Assembly (NCBI RefSeq): GCF_902712915.1
Contig: NZ_CACTIA010000005.1
Location: forward strand, 1,574,001 to 1,638,000
DNA length: 64,000 nt
Origin: Acidiphilium sp. C61
GTDB taxonomy: Bacteria > Pseudomonadota > Alphaproteobacteria > Acetobacterales > Acetobacteraceae
Direction: 5' to 3'
Under the pieces are notes generated by a model that was not told the origin of the DNA, ran no database searches, and worked only from the letters and a program-made list of their open reading frames with translations. The translations under genes and the position numbers were made by a program. This document shows positions 34,135 through 42,481 of the stretch, piece after piece; the first letter of the stretch is position 1; each line of letters starts with the position of its first letter.

Positions 34135-36249
34135 ATGAACACGCCGAACCCGCCCCACCCCACCCCGCCGGCCGCCGCGCGCAAGCCGGTCCGCATCGAG
34201 CAGCTCGGCCGGGTGCGGACCGATGACTACGCCTGGCTGCGCGATGCCAACTGGCAGGCGGTGCTGCGCGACCCCGCCGCCCTCGATCCCGAGATCCGCG
34301 CCCATCTCCTCGCCGAGAACGCCTATACCGACGCCGTGCTCGCCGGCACCAGGGACCTGCAGGCGACGCTGCTCGCCGAAATGAAGGGCCGGATCAAGGA
34401 CGATGACTCGACCGTGCCCGCGCCGCACGGCGCGTACGCCTATTACCGCCGCTACGATCCCGGCGCCGAGCACCCGGTCATCGCCCGCACGCCGCGCGCC
34501 GGCGGCGCCGAACAAATCCTGCTCGACCTGCCGGCGCGCGCGAAGGGCCACGCCTTCTTCTCCGCCCCGGCGGTCGCGCACAGCGAAGATCACCGCCTGC
34601 TTGCATGGGCGGAAGACACGCAAGGCTCGGAAGTCTACCGCATCCATGTCCGCGTGATCGAAACCGGCGCCGAGCCCGCCCCGCCGATCGAATCCTGCAG
34701 CGGCGATTTCACCTTTTCCCCCTGCGCGCGCTTCATCTTCTGGGTGTTCCGCGACGATCACGGCCGGCCGACCAAAATCTTCCGCCGCGCCCTGGCCGAT
34801 GGCAGCGACACGCTGGTCTACGCCGAGCCCGATCCCGGCTTCTTCCTCGGCGTCGAGACCAGCCTGTCCGGCGGCTCCATCCTCGTCTCCGCCGGCAACC
34901 AGGACACCAGCGAGGTCTGGCGCATCCCCGGCAACGACCCGACCGCGCCGCCCGCGCTCATCGCCCCCCGCGAGCCGGGCCTGCGCTACGATGTCGAGGA
35001 TGCGGGCGACCGTCTGATCATCCGCACCAATGCCGACGGCGCGGTGGATTTCAAGCTGGTCGAGGCGCCGCTCGATACCCCGCTCGACGCCCCGCTCGAC
35101 TCCCTGGGCCGTGCGCACTGGCGCGACCTCGTGCCGCACCGGCCGGGCCGCTACCTCGTCGGCGCCTTCGCGCTGAAACACCACATCGTCCGGCTCGAAC
35201 GGATCGAGGCGAACACCCGCATCATCGTCGCCCCGCGCGATGGCGGCGCCGAATGGGAGATCGCGCAGGACGAGCCGGCCTATGTGCTGCGCGCCGAATC
35301 CGGCCTCGAATACGACACCGGGACGATCCGCTACGTCTATTCCTCGCCCACCACGCCGCGCCAGACCTTCGACTACGATCTGGCCACCCGCACGCCGATC
35401 CTGCGCAAGACCCAGGACATCCCCTCCGGCCACGACCCCGCGCGCTACGAAACACGACGCATCGACGCCATGGCGGCCGATGGCGCGTCGATCCCGGTGA
35501 CGGTGCTGATGCGCCGCGGCCAGGCGCTGGACGGCGCGGCTCCGCTGCTGCTCTACGGCTATGGCGCCTATGGCATCCCGATGGAGCCGTGGTTCCGCAC
35601 CTCGATCCTCTCGCTGGTCGATCGCGGCTGGATCTTCGCCATCGCCCATGTCCGCGGCGGCACCGAGAAGGGCTGGAACTGGTTCCTCGGCGGCCGCGCC
35701 GCGCACAAGATGAACAGCTTCACCGATTTCACCGCCGCCGCCGAGGCGCTGATCGGGGGCGGCTATGCGCGGGCGGGGAACATCGTCGCCCAGGGCGGCT
35801 CGGCCGGCGGGCTGCTGGTCGGCGCCGCCTTCACCATGCGGCCGGATCTCTGGGCCGGGGTGATCGCCGAGGTACCTTTCGTCGACGTGCTGAACACGAT
35901 CTCCGACGACACGCTCCCCCTCACCCCGCCGGAATGGCCGGAATGGGGCAACCCGATCACCGATCCCGCCGCCTATGACACGATCGCCGCCTATTCGCCC
36001 TACGACAATCTCGCCCCCCGCGCCTATCCGCCGATCCTGTGCACCGGCGGCCTGTCCGACCCGCGGGTGACCTATTGGGAGCCGGCGAAATTCATCGCCC
36101 GCCTGCGCGCGCTCGCCACCGGCCCCGCGCCGGCGCTGCTCAGGATCGACATGGAGGCCGGCCATGCCGGCGCCGCCGGCCGGTTCGACGCGCTGAAACA
36201 GACCGCTCTGAACTACGCCTTCGCGCTCTGGTCGGTCGGCGCCGCCTGA
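34135..36249 (+). CDS. ptrB: Oligopeptidase B (S9 family serine peptidase)
   Basis: A 704-residue prolyl-oligopeptidase-fold peptidase that cleaves short peptides after basic residues. An N-terminal propeller starts with RTDDYAWLRDANWQ and ENAYTDAVL, as in PtrB. The C-terminal alpha/beta hydrolase domain has the nucleophile in AQGGSAGGLLVG (Ser about 554), Asp in GLSDPRVTYWEPAKF (about 641) and His in MEAGHAGAAGR (about 675). No signal peptide, so cytoplasmic. No Shine-Dalgarno sequence precedes the ATG at 34135; the leader is the tail of R copy 6. Confidence 0.92.
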   Translation: MNTPNPPHPTPPAAARKPVRIEQLGRVRTDDYAWLRDANWQAVLRDPAALDPEIRAHLLAENAYTDAVLAGTRDLQATLLAEMKGRIKDDDSTVPAPHGAYAYYRRYDPGAEHPVIARTPRAGGAEQILLDLPARAKGHAFFSAPAVAHSEDHRLLAWAEDTQGSEVYRIHVRVIETGAEPAPPIESCSGDFTFSPCARFIFWVFRDDHGRPTKIFRRALADGSDTLVYAEPDPGFFLGVETSLSGGSILVSAGNQDTSEVWRIPGNDPTAPPALIAPREPGLRYDVEDAGDRLIIRTNADGAVDFKLVEAPLDTPLDAPLDSLGRAHWRDLVPHRPGRYLVGAFALKHHIVRLERIEANTRIIVAPRDGGAEWEIAQDEPAYVLRAESGLEYDTGTIRYVYSSPTTPRQTFDYDLATRTPILRKTQDIPSGHDPARYETRRIDAMAADGASIPVTVLMRRGQALDGAAPLLLYGYGAYGIPMEPWFRTSILSLVDRGWIFAIAHVRGGTEKGWNWFLGGRAAHKMNSFTDFTAAAEALIGGGYARAGNIVAQGGSAGGLLVGAAFTMRPDLWAGVIAEVPFVDVLNTISDDTLPLTPPEWPEWGNPITDPAAYDTIAAYSPYDNLAPRAYPPILCTGGLSDPRVTYWEPAKFIARLRALATGPAPALLRIDMEAGHAGAAGRFDALKQTALNYAFALWSVGAA

Positions 36250-36252
36250 TTC

Positions 36253-36349
36253 AGAGCATCATCTGATCAGATGGAGCCATCTGATCAGATAAAGATGCTC
36301 TGTTTATCAATGTGGTGGAGCACTACATCCGATCCGAAAGGATCGGCTA
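36253..36349. repeat. R element copy 7
   Basis: The left hairpin is complete (arms around CTGATCAGATGG / CCATCTGATCAG), with spacer TTTATCAATGTGG. The right hairpin ends early at GATCGGCTA instead of GGAAAATGCTCTA. The last CTA (36347-36349) is still the TAG stop of minus-strand dnaQ. Confidence 0.87.
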
Positions 36350-37024
36350 CCGCTCCAGCCGCCAGACCGGCTCCTTCAGCGTCTCGATGAACGCCTCGTG
36401 CGCGGCCAGTTCCGCCGCACTCGCGACGATCGGGCGCGGCGTGCGCGGCCCCTCGCTGCGATATTCGACGAGGCGGATCGTGCTCTCGGCGGCAAGGTCG
36501 AGCCCGCGCTGCCGCCCGCCGGTCAGCTCGACATAAACCTCCGCGAGCAGCTTGCAGTCGAGCAGCGCGTTATGGGTGGTGCGGGCGGAGAGATCGATGC
36601 CGAAGCGCCGGCACAGCGCGTCGAGCGAGTTCGGCATCCCCGGAAAGCGCTGCTTGGCCAGCGCCAGCGTGTCGATCATCCGCGCCCTGTCGAGGGCGGC
36701 GCGGCCGATGCGGGCGAATTCGGCGTCGAGAAAGCCGAAATCGAACGGCGCGTTATGCGCGACCAGGCTGTCCTCGCCAAAGAACGCCAGCAATTCGGCG
36801 GCGATCTCGGCGAATTTCGGCTTGCCGGAGACATCCGCGCTGGTCATGCCATGCACCCGGCTCGCCTCGGCGGGAATGTCGCGCTCGGGGTCGATCAGCG
36901 TGTGGAACACCTTGCCGGTCGGCAGGTCGTTCCAAAGCTCGATCGCCGCGACCTCGATCACCCGGTCGCCGCCGAGCGGCTCCAGCCCCGTCGTTTCGGT
37001 ATCGAACAGCACCGCGCGCGCCAT
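36347..37024 (-). CDS. dnaQ: DNA polymerase III epsilon subunit (3'-5' exonuclease)
   Basis: A 225-residue DEDDh proofreading exonuclease. Exo I is FDTETTGLEPLGGDRVIE (residues 7-24), Exo II is HNAPFDFGFLDAEF (about 93), and Exo III contains HNALLDCKLLAEVY with the catalytic His and Asp. GGGAGGGAAC precedes the start. The C-terminal tail would bind the alpha subunit. Transcribed in the same direction as upstream purU, with R copy 8 between. Confidence 0.93.
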   Translation of the reverse strand: MARAVLFDTETTGLEPLGGDRVIEVAAIELWNDLPTGKVFHTLIDPERDIPAEASRVHGMTSADVSGKPKFAEIAAELLAFFGEDSLVAHNAPFDFGFLDAEFARIGRAALDRARMIDTLALAKQRFPGMPNSLDALCRRFGIDLSARTTHNALLDCKLLAEVYVELTGGRQRGLDLAAESTIRLVEYRSEGPRTPRPIVASAAELAAHEAFIETLKEPVWRLER

Positions 37025-37044
37025 CGCCGTTCCCTCCCTCGCTC

Positions 37045-37150
37045 TAGAGCATCATCCGATCAGATGGAATCATCTGATCGGATAAAGATGCTCGACTTAT
37101 CAATATGATAGAGCACTACATCCGATCCAATCGGATCGGATGATGCTCTA
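37045..37150. repeat. R element copy 8 (full length)
   Basis: A canonical full copy from TAGAGCATCATCCGATCAG to GGATGATGCTCTA with spacer CTTATCAATATGATAG. Its right-hand CTA (37148-37150) is the TAG stop of purU; its left end lies 21 nt from the dnaQ start codon. It separates two same-strand genes. Confidence 0.93.
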
Positions 37151-37999
37151 GCCGGCGAACACCACCGTCTTGCTGCCGCTGATGAACACCCGCCGCTCCA
37201 GATGGCCGAGCACCGCGCGCGCCAGCACCCGGCGCTCGATGTCGCGCCCCTTGCGCACCAGCGCCTCCGGCGTGTCGCCATGCGAGATGCGCTCGACATC
37301 CTGCTCGATGATCGGCCCCTCGTCGAGCGCGGTGGTGACGTAATGCGCCGTCGCCCCGATCAGCTTCACCCCGCGCGCATAGGCCTGGTGATAGGGCTTG
37401 GCCCCCTTGAAGCCGGGCAGGAAGGAATGGTGGATGTTGATGCAGCGCCCGGCCAGCTTCGCCACCAGCCCGTCCGACAGAACCTGCATGTAGCGCGCGA
37501 GGATGGCGAGTTCGGTGCCGCTCTCGCGCATCAGCCGCCACACCTCGGCCTCCTGCTCCATCTTGGTATCCGGCGCGATCGGCAGATGATGGAAGGGAAT
37601 CCCGTCGAGATCGAGATGGGCGTAGCTCTCGCGCGGATGGTTGGCGATCACGCCGACAATGTCCATCGGCAGCTCGCCGATCCGCTGCCGATAGACCAGG
37701 TCCACCAGGCAATGATCGAACCGCGAGACGAGGATCATCGTCCGCATCCGGTGCCCGCTGGGAATAATTTCCCATTCCATCCCGAACTCGCGCCCCACCG
37801 CGGCGAATTCCGCCTCCAGCCCCGACGCAGGAGCGTCGCCCACTGGGGCAAACACCACGCGCATGAAGAAGCGCCCGCTCGCCCGGTCGTCGAATTGCTG
37901 CGCCTCGCGGATGTCCTGCCCGTGCGCGTGCAGGAAATGGCCGACGGCGCCGACAATGCCGGGCCGGTTGCGGCAGGAAAGGGTCAGGATGGAGCTCAT
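37148..37999 (-). CDS. purU: Formyltetrahydrofolate deformylase
   Basis: A 283-residue enzyme that hydrolyses 10-formyl-THF to formate and THF. The start at 37999 is fixed by the family N-terminus (LTLSCRNRPGIVGAVGHFL), an ACT regulatory domain. The formyltransferase catalytic segment is INIHHSFLPGFKGAKPYHQA, with TAHYVTTALDEGPIIEQDV containing the catalytic Asp. It balances the one-carbon pool and supplies formate, complementing fhs nearby. TAG stop within R copy 8. Confidence 0.95.
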   Translation of the reverse strand: MSSILTLSCRNRPGIVGAVGHFLHAHGQDIREAQQFDDRASGRFFMRVVFAPVGDAPASGLEAEFAAVGREFGMEWEIIPSGHRMRTMILVSRFDHCLVDLVYRQRIGELPMDIVGVIANHPRESYAHLDLDGIPFHHLPIAPDTKMEQEAEVWRLMRESGTELAILARYMQVLSDGLVAKLAGRCINIHHSFLPGFKGAKPYHQAYARGVKLIGATAHYVTTALDEGPIIEQDVERISHGDTPEALVRKGRDIERRVLARAVLGHLERRVFISGSKTVVFAG

Positions 38000-38112
38000 G
38001 CGGTTCGGTCTCTCCGGAGTGCGATGGTCGCCGCCGGGCCGCCCTTGGCGCCGGCACGCTCCTTCCCTATCAACATGGGCGCAGCACGCAAGCAGCGCGG
38101 AGGAAAACACCC

Positions 38113-38727
38113 ATGGCCGCCACCATAACCTATGTCTTCACCAGCCATTCCCCCTGGACCTATCTCGGCCATGCCGCCTTTCTCGACATCGCCCGCCGCC
38201 ACGGCGCGACGGTGGAGTATCGCCCGGTGCCGCTCGGCGCGATCTTCGCCGAAACCGGCGGCCAGCCGCTGGCCAAACGCCACCCGGTCCGCCAGCACTA
38301 CCGTCTGCTCGAACTGCAACGCTGGCGCGCCCGCCGCGGCCTCGCGCTCAACTTGCATCCGCAATTCTTCCCGGTGGACCCGGCGCTGGCGGATCGTCTG
38401 GCCATCGCCATCGTGGACGCCGGCGGCGACCCCGACCCGTTCCTCCGCCGCGTCTTCGCCGCGGTCTGGACCGAGGACCGCAACCTTGCCGATCCCGCGA
38501 CCATCGCCGACCTCGCCGCCGCATCCGGCATCGCGCCCGAACTCCAGGCCCGCGCCGGCACCCCGGAAATCGCCGCCGCCTATCAGCGCAACCGCGAGAT
38601 GGCCGAGGCCGCCGGCGTGTTCGGCGCGCCCTCCTACATCCTGAACGGCGAGCTGTTCTGGGGCCAGGACCGGCTCGACCTGCTGGACGACGCGCTGGCC
38701 ACCGGCCGCCCGCCCTATACGGCCTGA
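38113..38727 (+). CDS. 2-hydroxychromene-2-carboxylate isomerase / DsbA-fold protein
   Basis: A 204-residue thioredoxin-fold protein of the kappa-GST/HCCA isomerase family. It starts with YVFTSHSPWTYLGHAAF, in which Ser replaces the redox CXXC cysteine, as in the glutathione-dependent isomerases. The conserved C-terminal block AAGVFGAPSYILNGELFWGQDRLD is intact. The natural substrate is unknown, since no aromatic degradation genes are nearby. Its stop is the first base triplet of a 36-bp tandem repeat. Confidence 0.87.
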   Translation: MAATITYVFTSHSPWTYLGHAAFLDIARRHGATVEYRPVPLGAIFAETGGQPLAKRHPVRQHYRLLELQRWRARRGLALNLHPQFFPVDPALADRLAIAIVDAGGDPDPFLRRVFAAVWTEDRNLADPATIADLAAASGIAPELQARAGTPEIAAAYQRNREMAEAAGVFGAPSYILNGELFWGQDRLDLLDDALATGRPPYTA

Positions 38728-38796
38728 ACTGCCGGTGCCGTCAGCTACCACGGCACCGCCTGAACTGCGGGTGCCGTCAGCTACCACGGCACCGCC
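38725..38796. repeat. 36-bp tandem duplication at convergent gene ends
   Basis: Two adjacent 36-bp units (38725-38760 and 38761-38796) begin TGAACTGC and end CACGGCACCGCC, with one mismatch (CCGG versus CGGG). The first TGA is the stop of the isomerase gene. On the other strand the second unit encodes the last residues and TAG stop of the SDR gene. Each unit contains the inverted pair GGTGCCGT / ACGGCACC, so each could fold as a hairpin terminator. Confidence 0.92.
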
Positions 38797-39482
38797 TCGC
38801 CGCGATGGTCGAAAAACCCGCCGCTCTCGGCTGGGGTAAGCCGGTCGATCACCGCCAGCAGCCGCGCCGCCGCCACCTCCGGCGTCTGCACGTCGAGCCC
38901 GCTAGCGGCGAAGGGGGACGAAAGCCCCGTCGCCACCGTGCCCGGATGCAGCGCGACGCAGATCGCCGCCTGCGACCGCCGCGCCAGCTCCACCGCGGCC
39001 GTCCGCACGAACTGGTTCAGCGCCGCCTTCGACGCGCGATAGCCATACCACCCGCCGAGCCGGTTATCGCCGATGCTGCCGACCCGCGCCGACAGCGTGG
39101 CGAACACCGCCCGCCCCTCGCGCGGCAAGGCCGGCAACAGATGCTTCATCAGCAGCGCCGGGCCGATCGCGTTCAGCGCGAAACTGCGGGCAAGGCGGGC
39201 CGCGTCCAGCTCGCGCAGGCTCTTCTCCGGCATATGTGCCGCATCGTGCAGGAAGCCGGTCGCATCGATCGCCAGGCGAATGGCGCCCCGCGCCGCCACC
39301 GCCCGCACCGCGTCGGCAATGCTGGCCTCATCGAGCAGGTCGAATCGCGGCGCGCTGCCCCGCCCGAGCCCGATCACCGCGGCGAAGCGCGGATCGCCCG
39401 CAAGGGCCGCCACCAGCGCGCCGCCGATGCCGCCGCCCGCGCCGAACACCACCGCCACATCGTCCCGTCCCGTTCCGTCCAT
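38781..39482 (-). CDS. Short-chain dehydrogenase/reductase
   Basis: A 233-residue SDR. The start at 39482 has GGAGGG 5 nt away. The cofactor motif VVFGAGGGIGGALV and the catalytic YxxxK in YGYRASKAALNQFVR are present with the upstream Ser in LSARVGSIGD. This resembles the C-factor/CsgA-like SDR group (short, with ALHPGTVATGLSSPF). Substrate unknown. The last codons and the TAG lie in the 36-bp duplication. Confidence 0.88.
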   Translation of the reverse strand: MDGTGRDDVAVVFGAGGGIGGALVAALAGDPRFAAVIGLGRGSAPRFDLLDEASIADAVRAVAARGAIRLAIDATGFLHDAAHMPEKSLRELDAARLARSFALNAIGPALLMKHLLPALPREGRAVFATLSARVGSIGDNRLGGWYGYRASKAALNQFVRTAAVELARRSQAAICVALHPGTVATGLSSPFAASGLDVQTPEVAAARLLAVIDRLTPAESGGFFDHRGEAVPW

Positions 39483-39574
39483 GATATCCCTCCGCTCTGT
39501 CGTGGATATGGCGCGGAACCGCCGGCGCGAAACCGCCCCTTGCCGCCGGCGCCGCTTCATGATCGAAACAGTCC

Positions 39575-40405
39575 ATGATCCTTTCCGGCCACGCACGCCT
39601 CGCCGGGGTGATCGGCTATCCGGTCGCCCATTCCCGCTCGCCCCGCCTGCACGGCACCTGGCTCGAACGCCACGGGATCGACGGCGCCTATCTCCCGCTC
39701 GCCATCGCCCCGGACGATTTCGCCGCCTGCGTCGCCGCCCTGGCGAAAATGGGTTTCGCCGGGGCCAACGTGACGATCCCGCACAAGGAAGCCGCCTTCG
39801 CCGTGTGCGACCGCGTGGCCGATAGCGCGCGGCGCGCCGGCGCGGTGAACACGCTCGTCTTCACGCCGACGGGGATCGAGGGCGCGAATACCGACGGATC
39901 GGGCTTTCTCGCCAATCTGCGCGCCCATGGCGTCGATCCCGCCGCAGGCCCGGCGCTGGTGCTCGGCGCCGGCGGGGCCGCGCGGGCCATCGCCACCGCA
40001 TTGCAGGATGCGGGGGCGGCGGTCACGCTGTGCAACCGCTCGCCCGCGCGCGCGGCGGCGCTGGCGCGGGAATTCGGCCTCGCCCATCTCCCGTGGGAGG
40101 CGCGGGCAGAGGCGCTGGCGGACCACGCGCTGGTGGTCAACACGACCTCGCTCGGCATGGCCGGGCATCCGGCGCTCGAACTCGATCTCGCCCGCGCCGC
40201 CCCCGGCATGGCGGTGGCGGACATCGTCTATGTCCCGCTGGAAACCAGTCTGCTGGCCGAGGCCCGGGCGCGCGGCCTCGTCGCGGTCGAGGGGCTGGGG
40301 ATGCTGCTGCACCAGGCGGTGCCGGGCTTCGCCGCGTGGTTCGGCGTCACCCCGGTGGTGGACGATGCGCTCTACCGCGCCGTCGCTTCCGACCTGATGG
40401 GATGA
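39575..40405 (+). CDS. aroE: Shikimate dehydrogenase
   Basis: A 276-residue NADPH-dependent enzyme of aromatic amino acid synthesis. Shikimate-binding motifs are GVIGYPVAHSRSPRLH and ANVTIPHKEAAF (catalytic Lys) with NTDGSGFLANL (catalytic Asp). The nucleotide motif is LVLGAGGAARAIATAL and NRSPARA recognises NADP phosphate. The C-terminal EGLGMLLHQAVPGFAAWFG is complete. Overlaps coaE by ATGA; the aroE-coaE(-dnaQ) neighbourhood is common in alphaproteobacteria, and dnaQ is 3 kb away. Confidence 0.95.
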   Translation: MILSGHARLAGVIGYPVAHSRSPRLHGTWLERHGIDGAYLPLAIAPDDFAACVAALAKMGFAGANVTIPHKEAAFAVCDRVADSARRAGAVNTLVFTPTGIEGANTDGSGFLANLRAHGVDPAAGPALVLGAGGAARAIATALQDAGAAVTLCNRSPARAAALAREFGLAHLPWEARAEALADHALVVNTTSLGMAGHPALELDLARAAPGMAVADIVYVPLETSLLAEARARGLVAVEGLGMLLHQAVPGFAAWFGVTPVVDDALYRAVASDLMG

Positions 40406-41061
40406 AGATCATCGGCCTCACCGGCGGGATCGGGATGGGGAAATCGACCGTCGCCGGGATCTTCCGCCGCCGTCGCGTGCCGGTGTTCGATGCCGATGCC
40501 ACGGTGCGCGCGCTCCAGGCGCCGGGCGGGGCGGCGCTTGCGCCCATCGCCGCCTCGTTTCCCGGCGTGGTGCGCGCCGGCGTGCTCGACCGCGCCGCCC
40601 TGCGCGCGCATGTGCTGGCCGATCCCGCCGCGCGGCGCCGCCTTGAGGCGATCATGCACCGCATGGTGCGGGAAGCTGAGAAAAAATTCCTGGCCGCCGC
40701 CCGCAGGCGCGGCGCCCGCGCGGTGCTGCTCGACATTCCGCTGCTGTTCGAAACCGGCGGCGAGGCGCGGGTCGATCTGGCGCTCACCGTCTCCGCCCCG
40801 CGCGCGGTGCAGATCGCGCGGGTGCTGCGCCGCGGCCTGCCCCGCACGGAAATCGAGCGGATCATCGCCCTGCAAATGCCGGATGCCGAAAAACGCCGCC
40901 GCGCCGATGCGGTGATCGCCACCGGCCTGTCCCGCCATCACACGGTGCGGCGCGTCCGCCAGCTGATGGCGACGCTTGTATTCCCGCCCCCAACCGGCCA
41001 GCCAGCCGGCCGGCCGTTCCGCCAGAAATTCAGCCGGCCATTCAGCCGGCGGCGGCGATGA
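40402..41061 (+). CDS. coaE: Dephospho-CoA kinase
   Basis: A 219-residue enzyme for the last step of coenzyme A synthesis. The P-loop LTGGIGMGKSTVA is at residues 6-18, with VFDADATVRAL and LLDIPLLFETGGEARVD as expected. The kinase domain ends near residue 192. The remaining tail (PTGQPAGRPFRQKF and SRPFSRRRR) is basic and is encoded by short CCGGCC-containing repeats (about 40995-41050). The tail overlaps the 3' end of the convergent phaZ gene by 20 nt, so the C-terminus may be a drifted extension. Confidence 0.94.
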   Translation: MKIIGLTGGIGMGKSTVAGIFRRRRVPVFDADATVRALQAPGGAALAPIAASFPGVVRAGVLDRAALRAHVLADPAARRRLEAIMHRMVREAEKKFLAAARRRGARAVLLDIPLLFETGGEARVDLALTVSAPRAVQIARVLRRGLPRTEIERIIALQMPDAEKRRRADAVIATGLSRHHTVRRVRQLMATLVFPPPTGQPAGRPFRQKFSRPFSRRRR

Positions 41062-42259
41062 TCCCGCAGAGCTGCGGATAGATTTCGTTCGCCCAGCGCG
41101 AGCCGGAGAACACGCCGTAATGGCCGACGCCGAGCTGGAGGTGGTTGCGCTTCTGCGCCGGTTTCAGCCCGGTGCAGAGATCGAGTGCCGCGACCGACTG
41201 GCCGGGCGGGCAGATATCGTCCCGCTCGCCCTCGACGGTGAAGACCGATGTCTGGTCGATCGCCGCCGGCCGCACCATCTGGCCGCGCCAGCTCAGCTGG
41301 CCGCGCGGCAGGTCGTGCCGCTGGAACACGCGCTCGACGGTTTCGAGATAGAATTCTGCCGTCAGGTCCATCACCGACTGGTATTCGTCGTAGAATTTGC
41401 GATGCGCCGCCTCGCTCGCGTCATCCTCGGTGACGATGGCGCGGAACTGGCGCAGATGCGCGCCGATATGCCGGTCGAGATTCATCGACACGAAGGAGGC
41501 GAGCTGCACGAACCCGGGATAGACCGCCCGCCCCGCGCCGGCGAAGCGGCTCGGCACGGTGGTGATCAGGTTCTTGCGGAACCAGGCGATATCGCGGGTC
41601 TTGGCGAGTTCGTTGACCTTCGAGGGGTTGCGCCTGGTATCGATCGGCCCGCCCATCAGCGTCATGCTGCGCGGCGTCGCCGGATCGCCGGCCTCGGCCA
41701 TCAGCGCGGTCGCGGCGAACACCGCCACCGCCGGCTGGCAAACGGCAACCACATGCGCGCCCGGCCCCAGCTCGCGCAGGAAATCCATGATATGCGCCAC
41801 GTATTCGTCGAAGCCGAAGCGCCCGGCCCCCAGCGGAACGTCGCGCGCGTTCTTCCAGTCGGTGATGAACACGTCGTGATCCTGCAACATGACCTCGACG
41901 GTATTGCGCAGCAGGGTCGCGAAATGGCCCGAGAGCGGGGCGGCGATCAGCACGCGCGGCCCCGGTGCTGCCATGTCCTTGCGGAAATGCAGCAGGTCGC
42001 CGAAGGGCGTGCCGGTCACCACCGTCTCGGTGACGGCGACATCCCGCCCGCCGGCGCGCACGCGGACGATGCCGAATTCCGGCCGCTTGTGGGAGATGCC
42101 GCTATTGCCGAAAATCTCCAGCGCCGCCCGCGCGGCCACCGGCAGGCTGGGAATGCCGAAGGGTGGCTCCATCAGATCGAACAGCGGCAGCATCGTGCGC
42201 GCCGCCATGCGCAAGGGGGCCAGGAGATCGTCCTGAGTCTGGTAGATGTCATACATCAT
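41042..42259 (-). CDS. phaZ: Intracellular polyhydroxyalkanoate depolymerase
   Basis: A 405-residue intracellular PHB depolymerase. The family N-terminus MMYDIYQTQDDLLAPLRMAA is intact. The catalytic triad is Cys about 175 in VAVCQPAVA, Asp about 341 in GERDDICPPGQ, and His about 380 in GVGHYGVFSGSRW, matching the PhaZ1 type. It mobilises stored PHB granules. phaB lies 3 kb away, showing PHA metabolism. An AT-rich region upstream (about 42430-42460) may hold the promoter. Confidence 0.95.
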   Translation of the reverse strand: MMYDIYQTQDDLLAPLRMAARTMLPLFDLMEPPFGIPSLPVAARAALEIFGNSGISHKRPEFGIVRVRAGGRDVAVTETVVTGTPFGDLLHFRKDMAAPGPRVLIAAPLSGHFATLLRNTVEVMLQDHDVFITDWKNARDVPLGAGRFGFDEYVAHIMDFLRELGPGAHVVAVCQPAVAVFAATALMAEAGDPATPRSMTLMGGPIDTRRNPSKVNELAKTRDIAWFRKNLITTVPSRFAGAGRAVYPGFVQLASFVSMNLDRHIGAHLRQFRAIVTEDDASEAAHRKFYDEYQSVMDLTAEFYLETVERVFQRHDLPRGQLSWRGQMVRPAAIDQTSVFTVEGERDDICPPGQSVAALDLCTGLKPAQKRNHLQLGVGHYGVFSGSRWANEIYPQLCGIIAAAG

Positions 42260-42481
42260 GGGCGCAAACCGCCTTTCTCGTCACGCCACTCTGGCGCCGA
42301 AAATATCAATGTTCCGTAAATGAATTCAGAAAGACGGGCGCGGGCCTCCCGTTCGTCCGGCACAAGCCAGCACCGCATCAGCGCGAAACCCCTGTTCTGC
42401 CCCTGCCGTGCCATGCGTCAGGTGCGTTGTGTAACATTCTCTTTACAATATGGGCGAGTTCTCAGGAAAAAGAAAGCGCTA

